Origin: Frateuria sp. Soil773
Lineage (GTDB): Bacteria; Pseudomonadota; Gammaproteobacteria; Xanthomonadales; Rhodanobacteraceae
Length of the DNA stretch: 47,669 bases
Direction of reading: 5' to 3'
NCBI RefSeq assembly: GCF_001428405.1
Contig: NZ_LMSL01000011.1
Span: 1-47,669, forward strand
Within the stretch, counting starts at the first letter, position 1. Each line of letters begins with the position of its first letter. Of this stretch, positions 1-9,071 are shown one piece after another. A program made the position numbers and the translations under genes. The notes below the pieces were generated by a model. The model was not told the origin of the DNA. It did not search any database and saw only the letters and a list, made by a program, of their open reading frames with translations.

Positions 1-46
1 GGATACGTCTTCTTGCGCATTCCACTAGTGTGCAACACTCGCGAAA

Positions 47-66
47 GATCGTGAACAGGTTCTGAG
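47..66. repeat. Isolated end of the MITE-like repeat family
   Basis: The reverse complement, CTCAGAACCTGTTCACGATC, matches the terminal sequences of the intergenic repeat units at 5988-6149 and 12083-12254. No hairpin core is visible to its left within the 46 bases available, so the rest of the element lies outside the window or has been lost. It lies just upstream of the first gene. Confidence 0.4.
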
Positions 67-75
67 GCCAGCCGA

Positions 76-498
76 ATGAGAGTTCTTTTACTTCTACTGT
101 TGCTAGTTTTTTTCATGATGCCAATAGATGGCATAGCCACTGACAGTACGCTGGATATTTCGAAGCTTAATGCCAATCGGGCGCAATACGATGGCCAGCA
201 AATGACATTGCGCGGCTACTTAGTCGTTGGGCCGGAGTCAATGTATCTGGTGACCCGCTTGGGGTACGACAAAGACTATTGGGCGAAGGACTCCGGTTGC
301 TTGAGTCTTCTCAACACCGGAGACCTCGGCGAGAAGGAAGACCTGTACAACGGCAAGTACATCGAAATCAGAGGCCTGTTCCGTGCAAGCAATTACTCGT
401 ACGGCATCAGTCTGTCGGAATGCGGTTTGACAGGTCTGGACATTGGTGGCGATGCTAGTGGGCACATAAAGATAGTGAATACTGAGCAGCGGCATTAA
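76..498 (+). CDS. Hypothetical secreted protein
   Basis: A 140-residue protein that I do not recognise. The N-terminus is a clear signal peptide: a Leu-rich core (LLLLLLLVFF) at residues 4-13 and likely cleavage before residue 22. The mature part is small and polar, with two cysteines (about residues 75 and 116) that could pair in the periplasm, and a GxYIEIRG-like strand near residues 93-100. A GAGG Shine-Dalgarno 8 bases upstream supports the ATG at 76. The gene is visibly poorer in GC than everything to its right and has less biased third positions, so it may be a recent arrival. It stands alone, and its neighbour is convergent. Confidence 0.7.
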   Translation: MRVLLLLLLLVFFMMPIDGIATDSTLDISKLNANRAQYDGQQMTLRGYLVVGPESMYLVTRLGYDKDYWAKDSGCLSLLNTGDLGEKEDLYNGKYIEIRGLFRASNYSYGISLSECGLTGLDIGGDASGHIKIVNTEQRH

Positions 499-589
499 CC
501 GTTGTGTTCTGGGATTCGGTGGCGCGTCGTTAGACTACCGTTCCGGTAGAAACTCCCGTCTCCGCGCGTCAGGGCCGGCCGCTCATCCG

Positions 590-1960
590 TCATCTTGTCG
601 CGTTGGCCTGGTCGTCCAGCGCCGCACCGTTGCTGGCGATCACTTCGGCATACAGTTTCGCGCTCGCCTTGGGCGTGCGTTCCTGCGTGGCGAAGTCCAC
701 GTGGTACAGGCCGAAGCGCTTGGAGAAGCCCAGCGACCATTCCAGGTTGTCCAGCAGCGACCAGGCGTAATAGCCCTTCAGGTTCACCCCGGCCCCGATC
801 GCCCGGTGCAGCGCCCTGAGGTGCCGGCGCAGGTAGTCGGTGCGCAGCGGGTCGTCCAGCACGCCGCCCTCGGCCACGGGCGGGTCGTAGAACGCCGAGC
901 CGTTCTCGGTGACGTACAGGGGAAGGTCGCCGTAGCGGCTCCTGAACCAGGTCAGCGTGTCGGTGAGGCCCTGCTCGAACACTTCCCAGCCGGTCTCGGT
1001 ATAGGTCTTGTTGGGCTGGCGCACCGGCGAGGCGCGCAGCGGGTACTGGCCGAGGTCGTGCCGCACCACGGCGCGGGTGTAGTAGTTGATGCCGACGTAG
1101 TCAGGTTTCTGGCAGGTCAGCCGGAAATCGTCGTCGGGGAAATCCGGCCAGGCGTCGCCGAAGATCTCCCGCAGTTCCGGCGGGTAGCTGCCGAGCAGGG
1201 CCGGGTCGGCGAACTGCTCGTTCATGTAGGCGTGCGCGCGGCGGGTGGCGGCGAGGTCCTCGGGACTGTCCGAGTGGGGATATTTCGGCTCGATGTTGAA
1301 TACCACGCCGATCTCGTGCCGGCCGTGCGCGCGGTAGGCCTGGATGCCGGCGCCGCTGGCGCGCATCAGGTTGTGCGCGGCGAGCGGCGCCTCGTACTTG
1401 CTGCGATGGCCCGGCGCCAGCGCGCCGTGCAGGTAGCCGCCGTCGGTGACCACCCACGGCTCGTTGAGCGTGGCCCAGCGCCGCACGCGGCCATCGAGCG
1501 CCTTGAACATGGTCTCGGCGTACTCGGCGAACCAGTGCGCGCTGTCGCGGTTGAGCCAGCCGCCGCGGTCGTCCAGCGCCGCCGGCAGGTCCCAGTGGAA
1601 CAGCGTGGCGTTCGGCGCGATGCCGTGTTCGAGCAGTTCGTCGACCAGCCGCGAGTAGAAATCCAGCCCCTTCGGGTTGACCCGGCCGGTGCCCTCCGGC
1701 AGCACGCGCGCCCAGTTGATGCTGAAGCGGTAGCCCTTCAGGCCGAGCGCCTTCATCAATCGCACGTCGTCCCGGTAGCGCCGGTAGTGGTCGCAGGCGA
1801 GGTCGCCGGTGTCGCCGTTGACCATCATCCCCGGCGTATGCGCGAAGCGCTGCCAGATGCTCGGCCCGGCGCCGTCGGCCAGCGGAGAGCCCTCGATCTG
1901 GTAGGCCGAGGTGGCGGCGCCCCAATGGAAACCTTCGGGAAAGCGGAAGCTGCGGGTCAT
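590..1960 (-). CDS. GH1 family beta-glucosidase
   Basis: A 456-residue glycoside hydrolase family 1 enzyme, expected to release glucose or galactose from beta-linked oligosaccharides by a retaining mechanism. The family motifs are intact: FPxGFxWGAATSAYQIEG at the N-terminus (residues 7-24), TLNEPW with acid/base Glu167, and YVTENGSA with nucleophile Glu352. Length is typical of bacterial GH1. The start at 1960 (MTRSFRFPEGF) is chosen because the family begins here; the open frame runs further upstream but through a LacI-type operator. There is no signal peptide, so it is cytoplasmic. It is divergent from a sugar-type ABC ATPase at 2097, suggesting joint control by an unlinked LacI-family repressor. 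Substrate cannot be read from sequence. Confidence 0.93.
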   Translation of the reverse strand: MTRSFRFPEGFHWGAATSAYQIEGSPLADGAGPSIWQRFAHTPGMMVNGDTGDLACDHYRRYRDDVRLMKALGLKGYRFSINWARVLPEGTGRVNPKGLDFYSRLVDELLEHGIAPNATLFHWDLPAALDDRGGWLNRDSAHWFAEYAETMFKALDGRVRRWATLNEPWVVTDGGYLHGALAPGHRSKYEAPLAAHNLMRASGAGIQAYRAHGRHEIGVVFNIEPKYPHSDSPEDLAATRRAHAYMNEQFADPALLGSYPPELREIFGDAWPDFPDDDFRLTCQKPDYVGINYYTRAVVRHDLGQYPLRASPVRQPNKTYTETGWEVFEQGLTDTLTWFRSRYGDLPLYVTENGSAFYDPPVAEGGVLDDPLRTDYLRRHLRALHRAIGAGVNLKGYYAWSLLDNLEWSLGFSKRFGLYHVDFATQERTPKASAKLYAEVIASNGAALDDQANATR

Positions 1961-1988
1961 GAGGGCCGTCTCTGGCTCAAGGTCTTGA

Positions 1989-2002
1989 TGTAAACGATTA
2001 CA
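1989..2002. promoter_or_regulatory. LacI-family operator-like palindrome
   Basis: TGTAAACGATTACA has 5-bp inverted arms TGTAA/TTACA around a central CG, the usual layout of LacI/GalR-family operators. It sits 28 bp upstream of the GH1 start and 94 bp upstream of the ABC ATPase start, so one repressor could control both divergent genes. No LacI-family gene is in the window. Confidence 0.6.
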
Positions 2003-2096
2003 TAGGCAGAATAGCCGAATATCGTGCAATCTGCAGTCGGTCCGGACCGGTTCTTCGTGCGCCGGCCGGCGGCTGGCCCTGGCGAGGAGACAACCG

Positions 2097-3185
<1,089 letters not shown>

Positions 3186-3190
3186 GCCGG

Positions 3191-3222
3191 CGCCGCCGGC
3201 CGCCCTGCCGCGGCCGGCGGCG
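3191..3222 (+). terminator. GC-rich hairpin after the ABC ATPase gene
   Basis: Perfect 12-bp inverted repeat (CGCCGCCGGCCG and its complement) with an 8-base loop, starting 6 bases after the stop codon. There is no T-run, so this is a terminator-like or mRNA-stabilising hairpin rather than a textbook intrinsic terminator. Confidence 0.45.
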
Positions 3223-3285
3223 GGAAGGCGCGAGTCCGGGCGAGGCACTACACTAGCCCCTTTCCGTGCACGGTATCGACGACAC

Positions 3286-4173
3286 ATGGCTCGCATCATC
3301 GCTGTCGCCAACCAGAAAGGCGGCGTCGGCAAGACCACCACCGCCGTCAATCTCGCCGCGGCGCTCGCCGCCGCCAAGCGCAAGGTGCTGCTGGTCGACT
3401 TCGACCCGCAGGGCAACGCGACGATGGCGTCCGGCGTGGACAAGCGCGAGGCCGTGCCGAACGGCTGCGCGGTGCTGCTGGAAGAGGCGCCGATCGAGCA
3501 GGCCATCGTCGCCACCGAAGCCCACTACGACCTGCTGCCCGGCAACGGCGACCTCACCGCCGCCGAGCTGAAGCTGATGGACGCGCTGGCGCGCGAGCAC
3601 CGGCTGAAGGAACAACTGGCCAAGGTGGCCGACAGGTACCAGACCATCCTGATCGACTGCCCGCCCACCCTGCACCTGCTCACGCTCAACGCGCTGACCG
3701 CCGCCGACGGCCTGCTGATCCCGGTGCAGTGCGAGTACTTCGCGCTGGAAGGGCTTTCCAGCCTGCTCGACACGGTGCGCGCGGTGCGCCAGCGGCTGAA
3801 CCCGAACCTGGAGATCGAGGGCCTGCTGCGCACCATGTACGACGTGCGCAACAACCTCGGCAACGAGGTCTCCGCCCAGCTCACCCAGCACTTCGGCGAC
3901 AAGGTGCTGCGCTCGATCATCCCGCGCAACGTGCGCCTGGCCGAGGCGCCCAGCCACGGCCAGCCGATCCACCTGTACGACCGCAGCTCGCGCGGCGCGC
4001 TGGCCTACACCGGCCTGGCCGGCGAGCTGATCCGGCGCGAGCGCAACCTCGCCGCTGCCGGCGGCACGACGGCCGCCGAAGCCGCCGCCGAGCCGGCCGC
4101 GCCCGCGCCGCCGGTCGTGCCCGAAGACAGCGGCGCGCTGCTCAAGGCGCCCGCCGCCAACCACCAGGAGTAA
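3286..4173 (+). CDS. parA: Chromosome partitioning ATPase ParA (Soj)
   Basis: A 295-residue deviant Walker ATPase. The signature KGGVGKTT lies at 11-18, followed by VDFDPQGNAT (about 44-53) and the DCPPTL Walker B-like motif (about 124-129). The C-terminus carries an Ala/Pro-rich tail beyond the usual 255-265 residues. ParA binds DNA non-specifically as an ATP dimer and moves ParB-parS complexes during chromosome segregation. The ATG at 3286 fits the family start MARIIAVANQKGG. parB begins 2 bases after its stop codon, so the pair is an operon. The rsmG/gidB gene that precedes parA in many bacteria is not here; an ABC ATPase gene occupies that position. Confidence 0.96.
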   Translation: MARIIAVANQKGGVGKTTTAVNLAAALAAAKRKVLLVDFDPQGNATMASGVDKREAVPNGCAVLLEEAPIEQAIVATEAHYDLLPGNGDLTAAELKLMDALAREHRLKEQLAKVADRYQTILIDCPPTLHLLTLNALTAADGLLIPVQCEYFALEGLSSLLDTVRAVRQRLNPNLEIEGLLRTMYDVRNNLGNEVSAQLTQHFGDKVLRSIIPRNVRLAEAPSHGQPIHLYDRSSRGALAYTGLAGELIRRERNLAAAGGTTAAEAAAEPAAPAPPVVPEDSGALLKAPAANHQE

Positions 4174-4175
4174 GC

Positions 4176-5042
4176 ATGGCAGCCAAGAAACGAGGCCTCG
4201 GACGCGGACTCGACGCCCTGCTCGGCGGCGACGGCGAAGGCGCGCCGTCGGCGATCGAGCAGGAAGGCGAACTGCGCACGCTGCCGATCCAGCAGATCCA
4301 GCCCGGCAAGTACCAGCCGCGGCGCCACTGGAACGACGAGGCGCTGGACGAGCTGGCCGCCTCGATCAGGGCGCAGGGCCTGATCCAGCCGGTGGTGGTG
4401 CGCGCGACCGGCCGCAACGCCTACGAGCTGATCGCCGGCGAGCGCCGCTGGCGCGCCGCCCAGCGCGCGCAGATGAGCGAGATCCCGGCGCTGGTCAAGA
4501 CCGTCGACGAGGCCGCCGTGCCGGCGATGGCGCTGATCGAGAACATCCAGCGCCAGGACCTCACCCCGCTGGAAGAGGCCGACGCGCTCAAGCGCCTGAT
4601 CGACGACTTCGACCTCACCCACCAGCAGGCCGCCGACGCGGTCGGCCGCTCGCGCGCGTCGGTGTCGAACATGCTGCGGCTCACCGAGCTGCCGGAACCG
4701 ATCAAGCGCCTGCTCGACGAGGGCAAGCTGGAAATGGGCCATGCCCGCTGCCTGCTGACCCTGGACGAGGCGATCGCGGTGCCGCTGGCGCGCCAGGCCT
4801 CGACGCTGGGCTGGTCGGTGCGCGAGCTGGAAGAAGCGGCGCGCCGCGCGCAGACCGTGCCGAAAGGCAAGGCCAAGAGCACGCCCGCGCGCGACCCCAA
4901 CGTCGCCGACCTGGAACGCGAGCTGGCCGAACGCTTCGCTACCCGCGTCGAGCTGGCGACCGGCCGCGGCGGCCGCGGCAAGCTGGTGATCCACTATCAC
5001 AGCAACGACGAGCTGGAAGGCATCCTCGGCAAGATCCGCTGA
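4176..5042 (+). CDS. parB: Chromosome partitioning protein ParB (Spo0J)
   Basis: A 288-residue ParB. The N-terminal basic KKRGLGRGLDALL stretch (4-16) is the region that stimulates ParA ATPase. The CTPase/ParB_N domain follows, with box II GERRWRA at 88-94, then a helix-turn-helix (about 150-175) for parS recognition, and a C-terminal dimerisation segment. It loads at parS sites and spreads as a CTP-dependent clamp. The start 2 bases after parA implies translational coupling. I did not see a canonical parS palindrome in this window. Downstream is a repeat unit and then a GT2 gene on the same strand. Confidence 0.96.
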   Translation: MAAKKRGLGRGLDALLGGDGEGAPSAIEQEGELRTLPIQQIQPGKYQPRRHWNDEALDELAASIRAQGLIQPVVVRATGRNAYELIAGERRWRAAQRAQMSEIPALVKTVDEAAVPAMALIENIQRQDLTPLEEADALKRLIDDFDLTHQQAADAVGRSRASVSNMLRLTELPEPIKRLLDEGKLEMGHARCLLTLDEAIAVPLARQASTLGWSVRELEEAARRAQTVPKGKAKSTPARDPNVADLERELAERFATRVELATGRGGRGKLVIHYHSNDELEGILGKIR

Positions 5043-5088
5043 CACGCCTTGCCACGGCGGCTCGAAGCGGCATATCGGGAACGCCGGA

Positions 5089-5172
5089 CGTCATCCCGGC
5101 GCAAGCTGGGATCCGGTGTCGTTGCTTGTCGCGGCCGAAGTCGCTGGATCGCGGCTTGCGCCGGGACGACGG
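5089..5172. repeat. Diverged copy of the intergenic double-hairpin repeat
   Basis: The left arm reads CGTCATCCCGGCGCAAGCTG and runs into GGGATCCGG; the right arm is CTGGATCGCGGC followed by a GCGCCGGGACGACG-like end. Layout matches the other copies (two hairpins in inverted orientation) but the sequence is the most diverged in the window and has no clear terminal repeats. Confidence 0.6.
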
Positions 5173-5259
5173 GCATGACGCGGCCGGGACATTGCCCTCC
5201 GCTGTGCCACGCGCCCACATCGGCGATAATCGCCGCCTGATCGCTTCCGGACGGGTCCC

Positions 5260-5979
5260 ATGCCCCAGCTCTCCGTCGTCGTGCCCGTCTTCAACGAGCG
5301 CGACAACATCCCACCGCTGCTCGCCGAGATCGCCGCCGCGCTGCGCGGGCGGATCGATTTCGAGATCGTCTACGTCGACGACGATTCCAGCGACGACAGC
5401 GTCGCCGTGCTGGCCGCGGAAAAGGCGGCGCGCTACCCGGAGCTGCGCATCGTGCGGCACCTGAGCCGCAGCGGACAAAGCACCGCGGTATGGAACGGCG
5501 TGCGCGCGGCGAAGTCGCCGTGGATCGCCACGCTCGACGGCGACGGCCAGAACGATCCGGCCGACATTCCCAAGCTGCTCGCCGCCCGCGACGCCGCCGG
5601 GCCGGACCTGAAGCTGTTCGCCGGCTGGCGCACCACCCGCCGCGACAGCTTCAACAAGCGGATCTCCTCGAAGATCGCCAACGCGGTGCGCTCGCGCATG
5701 CTCAAGGACGCCACGCCGGACACCGGCTGCGGCCTCAAGCTGTTCGAGCGCGAGGTGTTCCTGCGCCTGCCCTACTTCGACCACATGCACCGCTACCTGC
5801 CGGCGCTGGTGAAGCGCGCCGGCTTCCAGAGCCAGAGCGTGCCGGTGGGCCACCGCCCGCGCACCGCCGGCACCTCCAAGTACGGCATGCTGGACCGCCT
5901 ATGGGTCGGCCTGGCCGACCTGCGCGGCGTGGCCTGGCTGATGCGCCGCGGGAAGGTGACGCGGGTGGAGGAAATCTAG
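5260..5979 (+). CDS. GT2 family glycosyltransferase (dolichyl/undecaprenyl-phosphate type)
   Basis: A 239-residue GT-A fold transferase of the DPM1/ArnC-like group. The nucleotide-sugar site is visible as VVPVFNERDNI (7-17), VDDDSSDD (39-46) and DGDGQNDP (93-100, metal-binding DxD region). The C-terminal ArnC-type pair of membrane helices is absent, so it resembles soluble DPM1-type enzymes that load sugar onto a polyprenyl phosphate at the inner membrane face. Known relatives work in lipid A, O-antigen or protein glycosylation; the acceptor here is unknown. It follows parB on the same strand, but a 217-bp gap holding a repeat unit and a GGCGATAATCGCC dyad near the start suggests its own promoter. 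Confidence 0.88.
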   Translation: MPQLSVVVPVFNERDNIPPLLAEIAAALRGRIDFEIVYVDDDSSDDSVAVLAAEKAARYPELRIVRHLSRSGQSTAVWNGVRAAKSPWIATLDGDGQNDPADIPKLLAARDAAGPDLKLFAGWRTTRRDSFNKRISSKIANAVRSRMLKDATPDTGCGLKLFEREVFLRLPYFDHMHRYLPALVKRAGFQSQSVPVGHRPRTAGTSKYGMLDRLWVGLADLRGVAWLMRRGKVTRVEEI

Positions 5980-5987
5980 TCCGGCGC

Positions 5988-6149
5988 CTTGAGAGGCGTT
6001 CACGATCTATCGGTCGTTCCAACCGCCTCGCCGTCATCCCTGCGAAAGCAGGAATCCAGTGGCTTGATGCTCCAAAACTCCAAAGGCGCTGGATCCCAGC
6101 TTTCGCTGGGATGACGTGGTGATATCCGGAGAACGTGGACAGGCTCAAG
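5988..6149. repeat. MITE-like repeat unit with terminal inverted repeats
   Basis: The core at 6032-6117 has two hairpins: TCCCTGCGAAAGCAGGAATC on the left and GGATCCCAGCTTTCGCTGGG on the right. The outer ends are related in inverse: CTTGAGAGGCGTTCACGATC at 5988-6007, and CTTGAGCCTGTCCACGTTC as the reverse complement of 6131-6149. Together with the Fur-box-like dyad this accounts for the ~400-bp gene-free stretch between the GT2 and receptor genes. It is closely related to the copy at 12083-12254. Confidence 0.65.
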
Positions 6150-6212
6150 GGCCAGGCGATCAGTGATGATCCGGTTCCGGGCACGCCGCCCAGGCCTCAA
6201 AGCACCGCATAT

Positions 6213-6232
6213 AATTGCGAGTGATTCGCATT
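6213..6232. promoter_or_regulatory. Fur-box-like dyad upstream of the TonB receptor
   Basis: AATTGCGAGTGATTCGCATT contains inverted arms TGCGA/TCGCA spaced by five bases in an AT-rich context, resembling gammaproteobacterial Fur boxes. It lies about 150 bp upstream of a siderophore-receptor gene, the class of gene Fur normally represses when iron is plentiful. Confidence 0.5.
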
Positions 6233-6378
6233 TGTACTAGTCTCGCGCACCGAACCGTTGCCGCGGGTGCCACGCACGCCAGTACCGGCGTGCCCGCCTC
6301 CTCCCGCTTTCCGCGCAGGCGTCCATCAGCCCGGCCCCGGGCCGGGCGGACCGCGCCCATTTTCCGGAATGAACGAAG

Positions 6379-8616
6379 ATGCCTATTCGATCGCGCCCGC
6401 ATGCGTGCCGGGCGGCCGTTGCCCTGCGCCTGCTGTCCGGCCCCGTCGCCGTCCTGCTGCCGTGCGCCGCCATGGCGGAATCCGCCTCGCCCACGCCGGC
6501 CGCGGCCGAAGCGCCCGCCGTGCCGGTGCGCACCCTGAAATCGGTGAACGTGCGCGCCGACGCCCTGCCCCAGGGCTACGCCGCCGACGCCAGCAACAGC
6601 GCCACGCGCCTGGACCTGTCGCTGCACGAGACGCCGCAGTCGGTCAGTGTGGTCACCCGGCAGCAGATGGACGACCTGGCGCTCGACACCATCGACGACG
6701 TGCTGGAGCACACCACCGGCATCATGGTGCAGCAGCTGGACAGCGAGCGCACCAGCTTCTACGCGCGCGGCTTCCCGATCAGCAATTTCCAGATCGACGG
6801 CGTGCCGCAGGGCCTGAACGCGCCGCTGGCCGACACCGCGATCTACGAGCGGGTGGACGTGGTGCGCGGCGCCACCGGCCTGCTCGGCGGCACCGGCGAC
6901 CCGTCGGCCACGGTCAACATGATCCGCAAGCGGCCCGGGCGCACGCTCGCCGCCAGCGCGCGCGTCGAGGCCGGGCGCTGGAACCACCACCGCGTCGAAG
7001 GCGACGTCAGCGTGCCGCTCACCGCCGACGGCCGGATCCGCGCCCGCGCCAGCGGCGCCTGGCAGGAGCACGACGCCTTCATGCGCATGTACCACGAGCG
7101 CAAGAACGTGGGCCTGGCGACGCTGGAGGCCGATCTCACCGACCACACCCTGCTCACCTTCAGCTACGACTTCCAGAACAACGTGCCCACCGGCGCCACC
7201 TGGGGCGCGGTGCCGTACTGGAACGCCGACGGCAGCCTGGCGAAGCTGCCGCGCGACTTCAGCCTGAGCACGCCGTGGAGTACCTGGCGCAACCGCCAGC
7301 ACACGCTGAGCGGCGCCCTGCAGCACGCCTTCGCCAACGGCTGGCTGCTGCGGCTGGCGCTGGCGCGCACCACCAGCGTCAACGACACCACCGTCGCCTA
7401 CGCCGGCAGCGGCTACCCCGATCCCGCCACCGGCGCGGGCATGAGCCTGTGGAGCGGCGTGTGGGGCGAAGGCCGCTACACCAACGACAACCTGGACGTG
7501 TACGCCACCGGCCCGTTCGAGCTGTTCGGGCGCGAGCACACCCTGGTCGCGGGCTGGAACGGCTGGTTCCAGAAGTACCGCAGCGTCGGCGGCAGCGCGG
7601 ACATCGGCTACCCGGCGGAAGTCCCCGACTACCGCCACTGGACCGGCGACATCCCGCGGCCGGTGTTCGTGCCCGACGGCAGCCGCAGCGACCAGTACAC
7701 GCAACTGGGCGGCGGCTACCTGGCCGCGCGCTTCAGCCTCGCCGAGACGCTGCATGCGATCGCCGGCGTGCGCGTCAGCAGCTACCGCACCTGGACGCGC
7801 CGGTACGATACCTCCGGCCGGCTCGCTGGCACCGGCGACCGGCTCGCGATCAGCGAGCAGGTGACGCCCTACGCCGGCATCACCTGGGATCTCAATCCCA
7901 CCTACGCGCTGTACGCCAGCTACGCCGACCTGTTCCAGCCGCAGAGCTACCGCGACCGCGACAACCGCTACCTGAAGCCCGCCACCGGCAGCAATACCGA
8001 GGCCGGCATCAAGGGCACCTGGAACGACGGCGCGCTGGACGCCTCGCTGGCGGTGTTCCGCACGCGCAAGGTCGACGTCGCCGAGCGCGACACCACGGTG
8101 CCGCCCGGCTTCAAGCTGCCCGACGGCAGCGACGCCTACGTCGCCAACGGCAAGGGCATCACGGTGACCGGCGTCGAGGCGCAGGTGGCCGGCAACCCCG
8201 TGGCGGGCTGGAACCTCAGCGCCGGCTACACCTTCCTGCGCGCGCGGGAGGCCGACGGCAGCCGCGCGGTGCCGAACCAGCCGCGCCACCTGCTGCGCCT
8301 GTCGACCGCCTACCAGTTCGGCGGCGCGCTGGAAGGGCTGCGCGTGGGCGCCGGCGTGAAGCTGCAGAGCGGCATCTACGAGGTGTCCTGGTACGGCCGG
8401 CCGCCGCTGCACGCCGAGCCGTACCCGCATATCCGCCAGGGCGGCTACGCGGTGGCCGACGCCATGGCCGGCTACCGCTTCAATGCGCACCTGTCGGCCC
8501 AGCTCAACGTGAGCAACCTGTTCGACCGCCGCTACTACCGCAACGTCGGCTTCTACGACGGCGTGTTCTGGGGCGAGCCGCGCAACGTCATGCTGAGCCT
8601 GCGCGTGAAGATGTGA
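6379..8616 (+). CDS. TonB-dependent siderophore receptor
   Basis: A 745-residue outer-membrane receptor. A signal peptide covers about residues 1-34 (ending CAAMAES). The plug domain starts with the TonB-box region and the family phrase ETPQSVSVVTRQQMDD (about 82-97), then VRGATGLLGGTGDPSATVN (about 162-180), typical of ferrisiderophore receptors of the FhuE/FpvA/FoxA type. The 22-stranded barrel fills the rest and ends in alternating hydrophobic residues (NVMLSLRVKM), with Met rather than the usual Phe/Trp last. It would import a ferric siderophore with TonB-ExbBD energy. No biosynthesis or periplasmic binding genes are adjacent, so the ligand may be a xenosiderophore. A Fur-box-like dyad lies upstream. 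Confidence 0.93.
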   Translation: MPIRSRPHACRAAVALRLLSGPVAVLLPCAAMAESASPTPAAAEAPAVPVRTLKSVNVRADALPQGYAADASNSATRLDLSLHETPQSVSVVTRQQMDDLALDTIDDVLEHTTGIMVQQLDSERTSFYARGFPISNFQIDGVPQGLNAPLADTAIYERVDVVRGATGLLGGTGDPSATVNMIRKRPGRTLAASARVEAGRWNHHRVEGDVSVPLTADGRIRARASGAWQEHDAFMRMYHERKNVGLATLEADLTDHTLLTFSYDFQNNVPTGATWGAVPYWNADGSLAKLPRDFSLSTPWSTWRNRQHTLSGALQHAFANGWLLRLALARTTSVNDTTVAYAGSGYPDPATGAGMSLWSGVWGEGRYTNDNLDVYATGPFELFGREHTLVAGWNGWFQKYRSVGGSADIGYPAEVPDYRHWTGDIPRPVFVPDGSRSDQYTQLGGGYLAARFSLAETLHAIAGVRVSSYRTWTRRYDTSGRLAGTGDRLAISEQVTPYAGITWDLNPTYALYASYADLFQPQSYRDRDNRYLKPATGSNTEAGIKGTWNDGALDASLAVFRTRKVDVAERDTTVPPGFKLPDGSDAYVANGKGITVTGVEAQVAGNPVAGWNLSAGYTFLRAREADGSRAVPNQPRHLLRLSTAYQFGGALEGLRVGAGVKLQSGIYEVSWYGRPPLHAEPYPHIRQGGYAVADAMAGYRFNAHLSAQLNVSNLFDRRYYRNVGFYDGVFWGEPRNVMLSLRVKM

Positions 8617-8692
8617 GCGCGGCGCCATGCGCCGCCGGCCGGCGGCGGCGTATGCTTGGTCCTTCCCTCCCTGCCGCGCGGGGGCAGCAGCC

Positions 8693-9061
8693 ATGGCCAT
8701 CAACGTCAAGCGTGTCTACGAGCCTGCCGCGAAGGCGGACGGCTACCGCGTCCTGGTCGACCGCCTGTGGCCGCGCGGGCTGAAGAAGGAGGCGGTGCCG
8801 CTGGACCTGTGGGCGAAGGAGCTGGCGCCGTCCACCGCCCTGCGCCAGTGGTTCGGCCACGAGCCGTCGCGCTGGGAGGGCTTCCGCCATCGCTACGCCA
8901 CCGAGCTGGACGCGCAGGCCGAGCTCTGGCGCCCGCTCGCCGAGCGTTCGGCGCGGCACACGGTGACCCTGCTCTACGGCGCCCGCGACGAGGAGCACAA
9001 CAACGCGGTCGTGCTGAAGGCCTACCTGGAGAACTGGCTGCACACGCACGGCCCGCGCTGA
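8693..9061 (+). CDS. DUF488 family protein (YeaO-like)
   Basis: A 122-residue protein of the DUF488 family. Recognisable features are VKRVYEPA near the start, VDRLWPRGLKKE at about 22-33, a central WFGH, and LLYGARDEEHNNA (about 93-105). Members are small soluble proteins of unknown biochemical function. I start at ATG 8693 because the family begins M(A)I-xVKRVY; the open frame extends 22 codons upstream without similarity. An 18-bp GC palindrome (8630-8647) separates it from the receptor gene. It is convergent with the phospholipase gene, with 10 bases between the stop codons. Confidence 0.87.
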   Translation: MAINVKRVYEPAAKADGYRVLVDRLWPRGLKKEAVPLDLWAKELAPSTALRQWFGHEPSRWEGFRHRYATELDAQAELWRPLAERSARHTVTLLYGARDEEHNNAVVLKAYLENWLHTHGPR

Positions 9062-9071
9062 AGCGCGGCGG

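Noticed and set aside
535-549. CTACCG/CGGTAG hairpin between the first two genes as a terminator
   Set aside because: Only a 6-bp stem with no T-run in either direction.
701-1993. Long forward-strand reading frame opposite the GH1 gene
   Set aside because: Composition is the antisense of a GC-rich gene (Val/Ala/Arg/Gly-rich, no motifs); the reverse frame has both GH1 catalytic motifs.
8630-8647. 18-bp GC palindrome between the receptor and DUF488 genes as an operator
   Set aside because: Made only of CGCCGCCGG-type sequence that is frequent by chance at this GC content; no promoter elements around it.
6160-8709. Reverse-strand 849-codon frame opposite the TonB receptor
   Set aside because: It has only low-complexity His/Arg/Val sequence and no motif; the forward frame is a complete receptor with signal peptide.
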